Assembly: GCA_965220535.1 (NCBI GenBank)
Contig: OZ244833.1
Location: 682,001-746,000 of the forward strand
DNA length: 64,000 nucleotides
Direction of reading: 5' to 3'
Origin: HK1 sp965220535
Lineage (GTDB): Bacteria; Pseudomonadota; Gammaproteobacteria; HK1
Part shown: positions 1-8,904 of the stretch, piece after piece
How the letters are laid out: the number at the start of each line of letters is the position of its first letter
Position numbering within the stretch: position 1 is the stretch's first letter
Notes under the pieces: model-generated
Database searches by the model: none
Told to the model about the DNA's origin: nothing
The model's input: only the letters and a program-made list of their open reading frames with translations
Translations under genes and position numbers: made by a program

Positions 1-618
1 CGATATCGCGCCCCGGCAAGTGCGTTCGTATTCGACACCCGCATCAGCGACCCCGAAGACCGGACCCTCGAGCTGACCGTGCGGGTGCGGGACCGGACCA
101 AGGGTCTGGTGCTTTATAACGCACCGGCCTCGGTCGCGGGCCGGGCGATCCTCTATGTCGGCCGCAATATGTGGGTTTATGTCCCCGGAACGCGACGCGC
201 CCTGCGGATATCGCCGCAACAACAGGTTTTGGGGGCGGTGGCCGGCGCGGATGTCGCGCGCACCGTCTTTTCCGGGGATTACAGCGTCGCCGATCGTTCG
301 CAAAGCGGCGAACGCACGATATTGGATTTGCGGGGGGACGGGAAGGCTTCGGCTTATGGACGAGTGTCGTTGAGCGTCGACAGCGAAGACTTTCGTCCCT
401 TGGAGGCGAAGTTCTATACCGCGACCGGATCGCGGCGGCTCAAGACCTTGCACTACGAGGACTATCGCCTCGTGCTGGGCATGCCGCGCCCGCTGCTGAT
501 CCGAGTCATCGACCATCTCGACGGCGACGCCGAAACCCTCATCCGCTATTTCGATATGCGGATCGAAGACACCCCCGATGCATGGTTCCAACCCTCCTAC
601 TTGAAGCGCCTTGGATAA
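1..618 (+). CDS. Outer membrane lipoprotein-sorting protein, LolA-like (5' end outside window)
   Basis: The reading frame is open from the first base, so the true start lies upstream; 205 codons are visible. The segment ILYVGRNMWVYVPGTRRALR followed by SPQQQVLG is characteristic of the periplasmic LolA-like family usually annotated as outer membrane lipoprotein-sorting protein. These proteins sit beside MMPL/RND-type exporters and are thought to carry lipidic cargo across the periplasm. The C-terminal part (LRVI-like strands and the final FQPSYLKRLG) matches the family end. The next gene starts about 4 nt after the stop, so the two are likely co-transcribed with an exporter upstream of the window. 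The cargo cannot be told from the sequence. Confidence 0.75.
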   Translation, partial: RYRAPASAFVFDTRISDPEDRTLELTVRVRDRTKGLVLYNAPASVAGRAILYVGRNMWVYVPGTRRALRISPQQQVLGAVAGADVARTVFSGDYSVADRSQSGERTILDLRGDGKASAYGRVSLSVDSEDFRPLEAKFYTATGSRRLKTLHYEDYRLVLGMPRPLLIRVIDHLDGDAETLIRYFDMRIEDTPDAWFQPSYLKRLG

Positions 619-622
619 GGCC

Positions 623-1879
623 ATGCCGACCACCGCTTCGCTCCGACGGTGGGTTCTTCTGGCAGGCTGTCTCTTGATGGTCGGCGGCACCGCCCAAGCC
701 TTCGAGCCGGAGATCCGGCTGTTATTCGGCATTCGCACTGCCGAGATCGATGCCACGCCTCTCGTTGCGGACCCGGGTGCGGCGGGCTATGTCGACGACG
801 AACGATTCTTTCGCGCCCTTTTGAGCGTTCGGCACGATGTCGGAGCCCTGCGTTTTTTCGGTCAGAGCCGGATCGTGCTCGACGATAGCGACGGGGCTGT
901 CAACGGACGAAAAGCCAAGACCGACACCGATGCCACGCTCGACGAACTGAGCCTTTCGTACGCCCTCGACGATACGACGATCCTGTTTTTAGGGCGGCGG
1001 AATCTCTCGGCGGGGCAATCCTTCGGCATCAACCCCGCGGACGTCTTTTTGCAAGAAAGCGATCTCGACCGAAGCCTGCCCGCGGCGCGCCGGCGCTCCG
1101 AGATCGAAGGGATCGACATGGCGGGGGCCGAGCTCTTTTTCGCCGACGGATCCTCCCTTCTCGCCTACTTTGCCCCCGGTATCGGGAATCTGAACGAAAA
1201 CGCACCGCATCGGGCTTATGCCCTCTTTCGCACGAGTTTCGGTACGAACTTCGCGGATCTGGCGCTTTTCGCCTTCGAGGACACCGCGCCCGGGGCCGGA
1301 TTTTCCATCGCCTACCCCTTTGAGAGCGGGCTGATTCTTCATAGCGATACGGCCTTTCGCAAAGGTCGGGATCTACCGCAGCTGCGCGAAGACGGCTCGA
1401 TCGGCGAGCGCGATGCGAAGCGCCCGACAATCGCCGGAACGCTGGGCCTTGGCTATGTTTTCGGCTCGGGCTTGGCGGCGAACTTGGAATATACGCATCT
1501 GTCGGGAGGCTACGACACCTCGGAGTGGAGGCGTTTCGGCGATGCGATCGCCGCGAACACGCCCCCGACGAACCCGGCGCAAGGGGCCGCGCTCGCAGCG
1601 TTGGGAAGAATCGCGGAGGCGGATTATCTGCGCCGCAACTACGCATTCTTGCGGCTTTATCACCCCGATATCCTCGATACGGGTTTCGAGGCCGAATGGA
1701 CCGCCCTTTACGGTCTCGATGACGGATCCGGCAACTTGAATCTGCGCTTTCGCAGAGGTCTCGACGACGCAACCACCTTGTCGCTGTCGCTTGGCACCGC
1801 CCTCGGCGAGGAGGACGACGAGTTCCGCCGCGGGGTCGAGCGCAGCAGCGTCGGGCTTTTTTTGGAAAGGGCGCTGTGA
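623..1879 (+). CDS. Putative outer-membrane beta-barrel protein
   Basis: A protein of 418 residues. I prefer the ATG at 623 over the TTG at 611 because the product then begins MPTTASLRRWVLLAGCLLMV, a standard Sec signal peptide cut near AQA-FEPE. The mature part has alternating polar/hydrophobic stretches and the segment LFLGRRNLSAGQSFGINPAD, which resembles the first strands of porin or alginate-export type barrels. Such barrels are often next to LolA-like and MMPL genes, as here. The downstream PPTase-like frame overlaps it by 4 nt (GTGA), indicating one operon. The substrate is unknown, and assignment to a named barrel family is inference. Confidence 0.6.
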   Translation: MPTTASLRRWVLLAGCLLMVGGTAQAFEPEIRLLFGIRTAEIDATPLVADPGAAGYVDDERFFRALLSVRHDVGALRFFGQSRIVLDDSDGAVNGRKAKTDTDATLDELSLSYALDDTTILFLGRRNLSAGQSFGINPADVFLQESDLDRSLPAARRRSEIEGIDMAGAELFFADGSSLLAYFAPGIGNLNENAPHRAYALFRTSFGTNFADLALFAFEDTAPGAGFSIAYPFESGLILHSDTAFRKGRDLPQLREDGSIGERDAKRPTIAGTLGLGYVFGSGLAANLEYTHLSGGYDTSEWRRFGDAIAANTPPTNPAQGAALAALGRIAEADYLRRNYAFLRLYHPDILDTGFEAEWTALYGLDDGSGNLNLRFRRGLDDATTLSLSLGTALGEEDDEFRRGVERSSVGLFLERAL

Positions 1880-2604
1880 GCTCCGGGCCCGGGCTTTGCC
1901 CGGTGCTCGTTGCCCCGCGCGTTCCAAGCGGCAGCGCACCCAGAAGCGCAACGAGCGATCGCAAAGGCGCTTTGCGAAGTACGCTCGAGCGGCATCTGGC
2001 GGATCGATTATCCGATGGCCGGGATTCGATATCCATCGAGCACGATCCGAAGGGACGTCCCCGTTTGCCGGATCGGCTTGCCCGGCGCTTGAACATACGA
2101 GACATCAGCATCGCCTACGGGGTTCATGGCTATGCCCTCGCTTATGTCACCTAGGGATCCGTCGGCGTCGACCTGCAGCGTCTGACGGCGCGGCAAGCGG
2201 AGAATTTCCGGCGCTTCTACACCCGCTGCGGGTTGAAGCCCGACTGCCCGGACGATACTTGCGCACGTTTATGGTCGCGCATCGAGGCGGCGGCGAAATG
2301 CGGCGCACACGCTCTCGATGCCGGTCTCGAGCGGCTTTTCCGGGCCGCGAGTCATCCGGCGAGTCATCCGGCGAACCATCCGACAGGGGTTTGGATAACG
2401 AGCCTGCGAATCGCCGCGACGGAGGAATGGCTCAGCGTTGCCCATACTTGGCCGATGTCGCTCGAGATCGTCAGGCTCGATGCCGGGGCTTCGGCTGTCG
2501 AAAGGATCGAGATGGCGATCGAGATGGAGAAGGGTGCGCTTGGCTCGGGTCGGCATCATCGGCTCGAAGGCGAGGCGATCGATCGAATCCCGGTCGTCGT
2601 ATAA
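1876..2604 (+). pseudogene. 4'-phosphopantetheinyl transferase-like gene interrupted by an in-frame amber stop
   Basis: The GTG at 1876 overlaps the preceding stop. The frame reads KGRPRLPDRLARRLNIRDIS, then IAYGVHGYALAYVT, then a TAG at 2152-2154. It continues without another stop for 149 codons as GSVGVDLQRLTARQAENFRR and ARLWSRIEAAAKC. The two halves match the two signature motifs of Sfp-type phosphopantetheinyl transferases, VG(V/I)D and W(S/T)xxExxxK, which modify acyl carrier proteins; here the usual Lys/Leu before Glu is Ile. The stop separates the N-terminal third from both catalytic motifs, so an untreated product would be dead. Loss of function, readthrough or a base-call error are all possible. 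The family call is from motifs only. Confidence 0.6.
2349..2384 (+). repeat. 12-bp tandem repeat, three units
   Basis: GAGTCATCCGGC occurs twice exactly and a third time with changes, inside the C-terminal part of the PPTase-like frame, where it encodes repeated His-Pro-Ala-Ser type residues. It is one of several 9-15 bp short tandem duplications spread over the window. Confidence 0.85.
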
Positions 2605-2662
2605 GAGTCGTCGTATAAGATTCGCTCTTGACAACCCCTTGGCGCGACGGGAGTCAAGAACG

Positions 2663-3286
2663 ATGTCGAAAAAACACGAGATCGACGATGAGGACCGCGA
2701 TTTGTTCCGGCGGAATGTCGAAGGAACGCGGCCGTTGAAGGATCGCAAGGAATATACCGATCCGGTGCGCAAAGCCGCGGTGCATCCAAGGAAAAGCGCG
2801 TCCGGAGGGTCAGGGCGCGGCGGCGATGACGACGATCGCTCGGTGTCCGCAGCCGGGGCCGGGCGAAATCCGGTCTCGAGAAGAGGAGGGTCATCGATGT
2901 CGGCACCGGCTAGCGGGGATGTGCTGTGCTTCCAAGGGCCGGGGGTGCAAAATAAGGAGATGCAGCGCCTGCGGAGAGGGGAAAAGATAAGACGGCGGGG
3001 TGGAGAGATCCCGGACGATGACCGTGTCTGTCTACGCGGAATGACTCTCAAGGAGGCCGAACGACGCTTGGATGGCTTTCTCCGGGATTCGCGCACACAG
3101 GGAAAACGCTGCGTATTGGTGGTCCACGGCAAGGGATACAGCTCCCCCGACGGTCGATCGACCATCAAGGCGAGCATCGGCGATTGGCTGAAATCCCGCG
3201 GGGTATTGGCCTACTGCTCCGCCTTGCAGCGAGACGGTGGCACCGGGGCTTTATACGTATTGCTCAAAGCCAAGTCCGCCGAGTGA
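2663..3286 (+). CDS. Smr domain protein
   Basis: A protein of 207 residues starting at the ATG in AACGATGTCG. The N-terminal half is charged and low in complexity (GGSGRGGDDDD and similar), with a family-typical DRDLFRRNVEGTRPL segment near residue 12. The last 80 residues form an Smr domain: LRGMTLKEAERRLDGFL, then VLVVHGKGYSS with the conserved HGKG, and WLKSRGVLAYCSA. Smr domains are small nucleases or nucleic-acid binding modules; the gammaproteobacterial stand-alone form (YdaL/SmrA/SmrB-like) includes a ribosome-collision endonuclease. Whether this one has that role is not shown. It does not overlap its neighbours and could have its own promoter. Confidence 0.85.
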   Translation: MSKKHEIDDEDRDLFRRNVEGTRPLKDRKEYTDPVRKAAVHPRKSASGGSGRGGDDDDRSVSAAGAGRNPVSRRGGSSMSAPASGDVLCFQGPGVQNKEMQRLRRGEKIRRRGGEIPDDDRVCLRGMTLKEAERRLDGFLRDSRTQGKRCVLVVHGKGYSSPDGRSTIKASIGDWLKSRGVLAYCSALQRDGGTGALYVLLKAKSAE

Positions 3287-3439
3287 CTCGGGCGATCCGA
3301 CCAGGGCGATCTTCGAAGAACCGAAAAGGGCGTAAAACCCGCCTTGGCGCTTTCTCGTCGCGGCACGGTCGCGGCTTTTCGTTCCGCGAGGTGCGCAGCG
3401 AACGCGGGTTTTTTCCGGATGGGTTTTCCGGAGGGCCCT

Positions 3440-3631
3440 TCAAAGAACCAGCATGATCAAAAACACCACGAAGCCGACCACGCAGGCGACCGGGAGGATC
3501 ACCGCCTGCCAATCGCCTTTCCCCGCCTTCGGGGAATTCTCGACCGAGCGCTTCAACCGGGGGCCGAGAAAAAAGAGCAGGGCCAAAGCGATCCCTGCGG
3601 CCAGAACTTTCTCCCATAACGCTATTTCCAT
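3440..3631 (-). CDS. Small two-helix membrane protein, unknown function
   Basis: A 63-residue protein with two clear transmembrane stretches, VLAAGIALALLFFLGP near the start and ILPVACVVGFVVFLIMLVL at the end, joined by a basic, proline-containing loop. It begins 4 nt after the stop of the glutaminyl cyclotransferase-like gene, so it looks like the last gene of the ilvD operon. I do not recognise a family; the operon position is the main reason to treat it as real. Confidence 0.65.
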   Translation of the reverse strand: MEIALWEKVLAAGIALALLFFLGPRLKRSVENSPKAGKGDWQAVILPVACVVGFVVFLIMLVL

Positions 3632-3635
3632 CGCA

Positions 3636-4490
3636 TCATCCTCCGGCGGACTCTTTGTCGCTCAGTTCCAATATGTAGACCGTGCTCCAATATTTTCCCG
3701 TGACGTGAAGCCGACGCGCTGCCGCATCCCAAGCGATACCGTTGGTGGCGTCGACCGTCCAATCGTTTTTCTCCTCGGCTTTTTTTCGCTCGCGATCGGC
3801 CAGCGGAGCCAGATCCAACCAGCCTTTGACCGCACCGCTTGCGGGATCGATTCGAGCCACCCGATCCGAAAGCCAGATATTGGCATGGATCGCGCCATCG
3901 AAGAATTCCAATTCGTTGAGGCGATCGAGGGGCTGCGAGCCCTGGCGCACTTCCAACTCGCGCACGACTTCGAAGGTGGTCGGATCGCGAAAGCGCAGGG
4001 TCGCGCTGCCATCGCTCATCACCAGATGACGCCCGTCCCAAGCGAGCCCCCAACCATCGCCTTCGTAGCGATGCTCGCGCTTCGACGAAAAGTCGTCGAT
4101 ATCGCGCACGAAGGCGCGCCCCGAAGTCCAAGTGATCTGATAGAGGGAACGATCGACGAGGGCCAGACCCTCGGCGAAGAGCCGCGCCGAGAGCCGCCGT
4201 TGGCGAACCACCCGCCCGGTGGCGGGATCGATCTTGCGCAACGAAGAGCCGCCGCGAAGGCCGGTGCTTTCGTAGAGGAAACCCTCGGCGAAGAGCAGGC
4301 CTTGGGTGAAGGCGCGCTTGTCGTGGGGATATTCGGCGACGATCCGATATTCGATGGGGGCCGGGATTTCATCGAGGCCCTCGGCGGCAAGGGCGGGGGC
4401 GAGCGCGCCCCCGAGCGCTGCGCCTAGCAAGAGCGGCCAAACGCAGCATCGCCGCCGACGCTTGCCGCCGGCGCTTTGGGCGATCGGCAT
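3636..4490 (-). CDS. Glutaminyl-peptide cyclotransferase-like protein
   Basis: A 284-residue protein with an N-terminal signal region (a run of arginines then WPLLLGAALGGALAPALAAE) followed by a beta-propeller-like fold. The motifs YPHDKRAFTQGLLF, FLYESTGLRGGSSLRKID, LNELEFFDGAIHANIW and TNGIAWDAAARRLHVTGKYW are those of the plant/bacterial-type glutaminyl cyclotransferases, which convert N-terminal Gln to pyroglutamate, here outside the cytoplasm. The start is the ATG at 4488-4490, 2 nt after the ilvD stop, which favours translational coupling. The biological target proteins are not known from the sequence. Confidence 0.85.
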   Translation of the reverse strand: MPIAQSAGGKRRRRCCVWPLLLGAALGGALAPALAAEGLDEIPAPIEYRIVAEYPHDKRAFTQGLLFAEGFLYESTGLRGGSSLRKIDPATGRVVRQRRLSARLFAEGLALVDRSLYQITWTSGRAFVRDIDDFSSKREHRYEGDGWGLAWDGRHLVMSDGSATLRFRDPTTFEVVRELEVRQGSQPLDRLNELEFFDGAIHANIWLSDRVARIDPASGAVKGWLDLAPLADRERKKAEEKNDWTVDATNGIAWDAAARRLHVTGKYWSTVYILELSDKESAGG

Positions 4491-4492
4491 CG

Positions 4493-6187
4493 TTATTCGT
4501 CGGTTACACATCCGGAGGATGCATCGGAAACGGTCTTGATGTATTTGTAGAGGGTTCCGCGGCTTTCTTTGAACGCCGGCATCCTCCAAGCGGCGCGGCG
4601 CCTTTGCATTTCATCGGCGTCGATATCGACGGCGATCGAGTTCTCCCGGGCGTCGATGACGATCCGATCGCCGGTTTCGACCAAGGCGATCGGCCCGCCC
4701 TCCTGCGCTTCGGGCACGACATGGCCGATGATGAATCCGTGCGAGCCTCCGGAAAAGCGACCGTCGGTGATCAAGGCGACATCGGAGCCCAAGCCCGCAC
4801 CCATCACCGCCGAGGTCGGGGTCAGCATTTCCGGCATCCCCGGCCCCCCTTTGGGGCCCTCGTAGCGAATCACGATCACATCCCCTTTGACGATCTCCTT
4901 GTTTTCCAAGGCTCGTAGCATGTCCTCCTCGGCGTCGAAGACCCGCGCCGGGCCCTCGAAACGCAGGCCTTCCTTGCCGGTGATCTTGGCCACCGCCCCG
5001 CCGGGGGCGAGATTTCCCCGCAAGATCCGCAGATGACCGCTTTCCTTGATCGGGCGATCCAAGGGATAGACGATATCCTGCCCCGCGGCCAAATCCGGGA
5101 CCCCGGCGAGGTTGTCGGCGACGCTTTCTCCGGTGCAGGTCAAGGGACTGCCGTCGATCAGGCCTTCTTGCAAGAGGTATTTCATGACCGCGGGCACCCC
5201 TCCCACCCGATGCAGATCCTCCATCACGTAGCGGCCGCTCGGCTTCAGATCGGCGATATAGGGGATGCGGTCGCTGACCGACTGGAAGTCATCGATCGTC
5301 AGGGGAATGTCAACCGCCCGAGCCATCGCTATCAGATGCAAGACCGCATTGGTGGAACCGCCCAAAGCCATCACCATCACCATCGCGTTCTCGAAGGCCT
5401 TTCGCGTCATGATATCCCGCGGTTTGATATCGCGTTCCATCAGCTGCCGCACCGCCGCTCCCGCTCGCCGACATTCGTCGATTTTGGCGGGGTCGGTCGC
5501 CGGGGTCGAGGAACTGAAAGGCAAGGACATGCCCATGGCTTCGATGGCCGTGGCCATGGTGTTGGCGGTGTACATGCCGCCGCAGGCACCGGGACCCGGA
5601 CAAGCCTTGCGCACGATCTCCGCGCGCTCGTCCTCGTCGATGCTGCCCGCTAGATATTGGCCGTAGCTTTGGAAGGCGTTGACGATATCCACGACCTGCC
5701 CGTCGGCGGTGCGACCGGCACGGATGGTGCCGCCGTAAACCATGATCGAGGGGCGATCGACACGGCCCATCGCCATCAAACAACCGGGCATGTTTTTGTC
5801 GCAGCCGGGGATGGTGATCAAACCGTCGTACCACTGGCCGCGGGTGACGGTCTCGATGGAATCGGCGATCAGGTCGCGCGATTGCAAGGAAAAGGACATC
5901 CCCTCGGTGCCCATCGACATGCCGTCGGAGACGCCGACGGTATTGAAGCGCATGCCCTTGATGCCGACCGCCTCCACCCCTTCTTTGACCTTGCGCGCCA
6001 GATCGAGCAAGTGCATATTGCAGTTGTTGCCCTCGTACCAGATGCTGGCGATCCCGATCTGGGCTTTTTCCAAATCCGCCTCGGAAAAACCGGTGGCGAA
6101 GAGCTGGGCTTGGGAAGCCCCTTGGGATTTGGGCCGGGTGATCCGAGAACTGAAGCGGTTGATCGATTTCGTGGTCGAGCCTTGCAT
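4493..6187 (-). CDS. ilvD: Dihydroxy-acid dehydratase
   Basis: A 564-residue IlvD/Edd-family enzyme for the third step of isoleucine/valine synthesis, dehydrating dihydroxy acids to 2-keto acids. Cluster and active-site motifs are visible: IPGCDKNMPGC, CPGPGACGGMYTANTM, and the C-terminal TDGRFSGGSHGFIIGHVVPE. I start it at ATG 6185-6187 (MQGSTTKSINRFSS), because the longer frame upstream adds 38 residues with no homology expected. It heads a three-gene minus-strand unit with the cyclotransferase and the small membrane protein. Divergent from the polyamine operon, so the 265 nt between them should hold both promoters. Confidence 0.96.
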   Translation of the reverse strand: MQGSTTKSINRFSSRITRPKSQGASQAQLFATGFSEADLEKAQIGIASIWYEGNNCNMHLLDLARKVKEGVEAVGIKGMRFNTVGVSDGMSMGTEGMSFSLQSRDLIADSIETVTRGQWYDGLITIPGCDKNMPGCLMAMGRVDRPSIMVYGGTIRAGRTADGQVVDIVNAFQSYGQYLAGSIDEDERAEIVRKACPGPGACGGMYTANTMATAIEAMGMSLPFSSSTPATDPAKIDECRRAGAAVRQLMERDIKPRDIMTRKAFENAMVMVMALGGSTNAVLHLIAMARAVDIPLTIDDFQSVSDRIPYIADLKPSGRYVMEDLHRVGGVPAVMKYLLQEGLIDGSPLTCTGESVADNLAGVPDLAAGQDIVYPLDRPIKESGHLRILRGNLAPGGAVAKITGKEGLRFEGPARVFDAEEDMLRALENKEIVKGDVIVIRYEGPKGGPGMPEMLTPTSAVMGAGLGSDVALITDGRFSGGSHGFIIGHVVPEAQEGGPIALVETGDRIVIDARENSIAVDIDADEMQRRRAAWRMPAFKESRGTLYKYIKTVSDASSGCVTDE

Positions 6188-6452
6188 GGTGTCGATTCTC
6201 CGTTGCGGGCGATATTCGAAAAGCCGAAAGGGCCTTGAGATCCAAGCGCCCCTTCTGATACCGCCGAATTGAATGTCGATCGAATGTCGATTCAATGCCA
6301 AAAAGTCTCGTGCCCCGTTTTCGAAAACGACGCCGAAACGATCGCGAAGACCGAAGAGGCCGACGCGCGAACGCCTATTGCCCTATTATTGCCGCTTTGG
6401 CTTCTTCGGTCTTTTTCCCTCTATGTCTTTGCGCATCGAAGCGAATATCGAG

Positions 6453-7373
6453 ATGTCCATGCCAGATGCGGATCCGCAAGGGATCTCCCCGACGATCACG
6501 CCCGCGGCCACATCGGCGATCACGCCGACGGTCGGCATTATCGCCTGTCGTCATGAATCCGACCGGCGCATGTTCCAAGCGGTGCAGGAGAAATACATCT
6601 CGGCGGTCAACGTGGGGATGGATGCAATCCCGCTGCTCATTCCTTGTATCGGGCATCGGATCATCGACAGCCCCTTGCTCGATCGCCTCGACGGCGTGCT
6701 CCTCACCGGCAGCGCCTCCAACGTTCACCCCCATCGCTACGGGGCTCGCGCCTCTCGCCCCGCTACCCTGCACGATAGCCATCGGGACGAAAGCGCCTTG
6801 CCCTTGATCCGCCGCGCCGTCGACGCCGGGGTGCCCTTGCTCGCGATCTGTCGCGGATTTCAGGAGATGAACGTCGCCTTCGGCGGCAGCCTGATCGAGC
6901 AGGTGCACGAGCGTTCGGGGTCCATCCGCCACCATCCGGACGAGAACGCGAGCATCGAGGAGCAATACGCTCCTTCGCACCGGGTTTCGCTGACGGAAAA
7001 GGGGTTTCTTCACCGCTTGTTCGGCAGGCGCGAGATCGAAGTCAACTCCCTCCATTATCAGGGCATCGATCGTCTTGCCCCCGGGCTTGTCGTCGAGGCC
7101 GTCGCGCCGGACGGCCTGATCGAGGCGGTGCGCGTCGAGGGGGCGAAGGCTTTCGCTGTAGGCGTGCAATGGCATCCGGAATGGCGGCTTTGCGTCGATC
7201 CTCCGGCGAAGACTCTCTTCGAGGCCTTCGCGCACGCGACAAGACAACGAGGCGAGGCAAGGATGAACAGCGATGGGTTGCGCCCGGCTTCGGGCGCCGC
7301 CGAACGAGCCTCGACAGGCGACCCTCTTGGGCCACCCCTTGGGCGTCATGAATCCCCGACGAGCGGATCATGA
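6453..7373 (+). CDS. puuD: Gamma-glutamyl-gamma-aminobutyrate hydrolase (class I amidotransferase fold)
   Basis: A protein of about 306 residues. Motifs DGVLLTGSASNVHPHRYG, PLLAICRGFQEMNVAFGG (nucleophile Cys in the elbow) and AVGVQWHPEW (catalytic His, Glu nearby) identify the PuuD/peptidase C26 family. This enzyme releases GABA from gamma-glutamyl-GABA in the Puu putrescine pathway. Start candidates are ATG 6423, 6453 and 6459; I chose 6453, which leaves a short poorly conserved N-terminus. The next genes, a gamma-glutamylputrescine synthetase and a polyamine importer, support the role. The last 40 residues are Ser/Pro/Gly-rich and look like an unconserved tail. Confidence 0.88.
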   Translation: MSMPDADPQGISPTITPAATSAITPTVGIIACRHESDRRMFQAVQEKYISAVNVGMDAIPLLIPCIGHRIIDSPLLDRLDGVLLTGSASNVHPHRYGARASRPATLHDSHRDESALPLIRRAVDAGVPLLAICRGFQEMNVAFGGSLIEQVHERSGSIRHHPDENASIEEQYAPSHRVSLTEKGFLHRLFGRREIEVNSLHYQGIDRLAPGLVVEAVAPDGLIEAVRVEGAKAFAVGVQWHPEWRLCVDPPAKTLFEAFAHATRQRGEARMNSDGLRPASGAAERASTGDPLGPPLGRHESPTSGS

Positions 7374-7422
7374 GGCTTTTCCCGCGCCCCGCTTTTCCCG
7401 CGCTTAAGCCGAGCCCGAAGCC

Positions 7423-8760
7423 ATGAGCGAATCCATCGAGCAGTGGTGCCAAAGCAAGTCGATCACCGAGATCGAAGCCCTGATGCCGGATATGGCCGGG
7501 GTCGCCCGCGGCAAGGTGATGCCCCGCAATCGCTATTGTCGCGATCTCGGCCTCAACCTCCCCGAAGCGCTGATCCTGCAAACCGTCTCCGGGGATTACC
7601 CCGAGGACTGGACCGCCGTCGACCCCTCGGATCGGGATATGGTGCTCAAACCCGACGAAAGCACGATCCGGCTCGTTCCCTGGGCGACGGAACCGACCGC
7701 CCAAATCATCCACGACTGCTTTCATGCCGACGGCTTGCCGGTTCAGACCACCTCCCGCTATGTCCTGCGTCGGATCCTCGATCTCTACCACGAGCATGGC
7801 TGGCGACCGATCGTGGCCCCGGAGCTCGAGTTTTACTTGGTCAAGCGCAACGATGACGCCGATTATCCCTTGGAGCCCCCGGTCGGACGCTCAGGGCAGG
7901 TCGAACGCGGACGCCAATCCTTCGGGATCGATATCCTCAACGAATACGACCCCTTGGTCGACGATATCTACAACTTCTGCGAAAAGCAGGAAATCGAACT
8001 TGGCACCCTAAGCCACGAAACCGGGGTCGCGCAGCTCGAGATCAACCTCTCGCACGGGGACCCGCTCTTGCTGGCGGATCAAGCCTTCGTATTCAAACGC
8101 ACGGTGCGCGAGGCGGCGATGCGCCACGGGATATGCGCCACCTTCATGGCCAAACCCATGGAACGAGAGCCGGGGAGCGCGATGCACCTCCACCAAAGCG
8201 TGGTCGACGCCGCCACCGGCGAGAATATTTTCGCCGCCGGGGACGGCACGAAAACCCCTCTTTTCTACAGCCATATCGGCGGCTTGCAAAATTACCTGCC
8301 GGCGGCGATGTCTTTCCTCGCCCCGAACGTGAATTCCTATCGTCGGATCACCAAATACTTCGCCGCCCCGATCAACCTTCAATGGGGTATCGACAACCGC
8401 ACCGCGGGGCTGCGGGTGCCGCTCGGGGATCGGGTGTCGACCCGGGTCGAGAACCGAGTGGCGGGGGCCGACGCCAATCCCTACCTCGCCATCGCGGCGT
8501 CGCTCGCCTGCGGGTTGCTCGGGATGATCGAAGGACGACAACCGACGGCCGCCATCGAAGGCAGTGCCTATAAAATGCCCTACGGACTCCCGTTGAGCCT
8601 CGCCGAATCCTTGCGCTTGCTCGGTGGATGCCCGCCTTTGACCTCGATGCTCGGGGAGCGCTTCGTCCACGCTTGGAATGCGGTCAAGGAATGCGAGCTG
8701 CATACTTTTTCCCAAGTCATCAGCTCTTGGGAGCGGGAATTCCTGCTCCGCAATGTCTGA
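7423..8760 (+). CDS. puuA: Gamma-glutamylputrescine synthetase (glutamine synthetase family)
   Basis: A 445-residue glutamine-synthetase-fold ligase. The glutamate/metal motifs APELEFYLVK, EREPGSAMHLHQSV, NRTAGLRVP and ENRVAGADANPYLAIAASLA are all present. The opening WCQSKSITEIEALMPDMAGV-type segment is that of PuuA rather than GlnA, and the protein lacks the GlnA adenylylation loop context. It would join putrescine and glutamate using ATP as the first committed step of the Puu route. It lies 49 nt after the puuD-like gene and 144 nt before the binding protein of a polyamine importer. The puuB and puuC oxidases are not in the window. Confidence 0.9.
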   Translation: MSESIEQWCQSKSITEIEALMPDMAGVARGKVMPRNRYCRDLGLNLPEALILQTVSGDYPEDWTAVDPSDRDMVLKPDESTIRLVPWATEPTAQIIHDCFHADGLPVQTTSRYVLRRILDLYHEHGWRPIVAPELEFYLVKRNDDADYPLEPPVGRSGQVERGRQSFGIDILNEYDPLVDDIYNFCEKQEIELGTLSHETGVAQLEINLSHGDPLLLADQAFVFKRTVREAAMRHGICATFMAKPMEREPGSAMHLHQSVVDAATGENIFAAGDGTKTPLFYSHIGGLQNYLPAAMSFLAPNVNSYRRITKYFAAPINLQWGIDNRTAGLRVPLGDRVSTRVENRVAGADANPYLAIAASLACGLLGMIEGRQPTAAIEGSAYKMPYGLPLSLAESLRLLGGCPPLTSMLGERFVHAWNAVKECELHTFSQVISSWEREFLLRNV

Positions 8761-8856
8761 GCCTGCACAATCCGTTTTGTCGCGACGAGATCTCGACAGA
8801 GATTTCGCCCTCGCAGGCCGGATCTGCGCTAGGCTTTAACCATGAAAATCCCTTTT

Positions 8857-8892
8857 CATGCACCTTGTCGTGCACCTTGTCATGCACCCGCT
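8857..8892 (+). repeat. 12-bp tandem repeat upstream of the potF-type gene
   Basis: Three units related to CATGCACCTTGT lie in the leader between the synthetase stop and the chosen potF start. In a longer reading from ATG 8842 they would add a Cys/His/Pro-rich stretch, which is why I regard them as leader rather than coding. Confidence 0.8.
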
Positions 8893-8904
8893 CGGAGAAC
8901 AACG

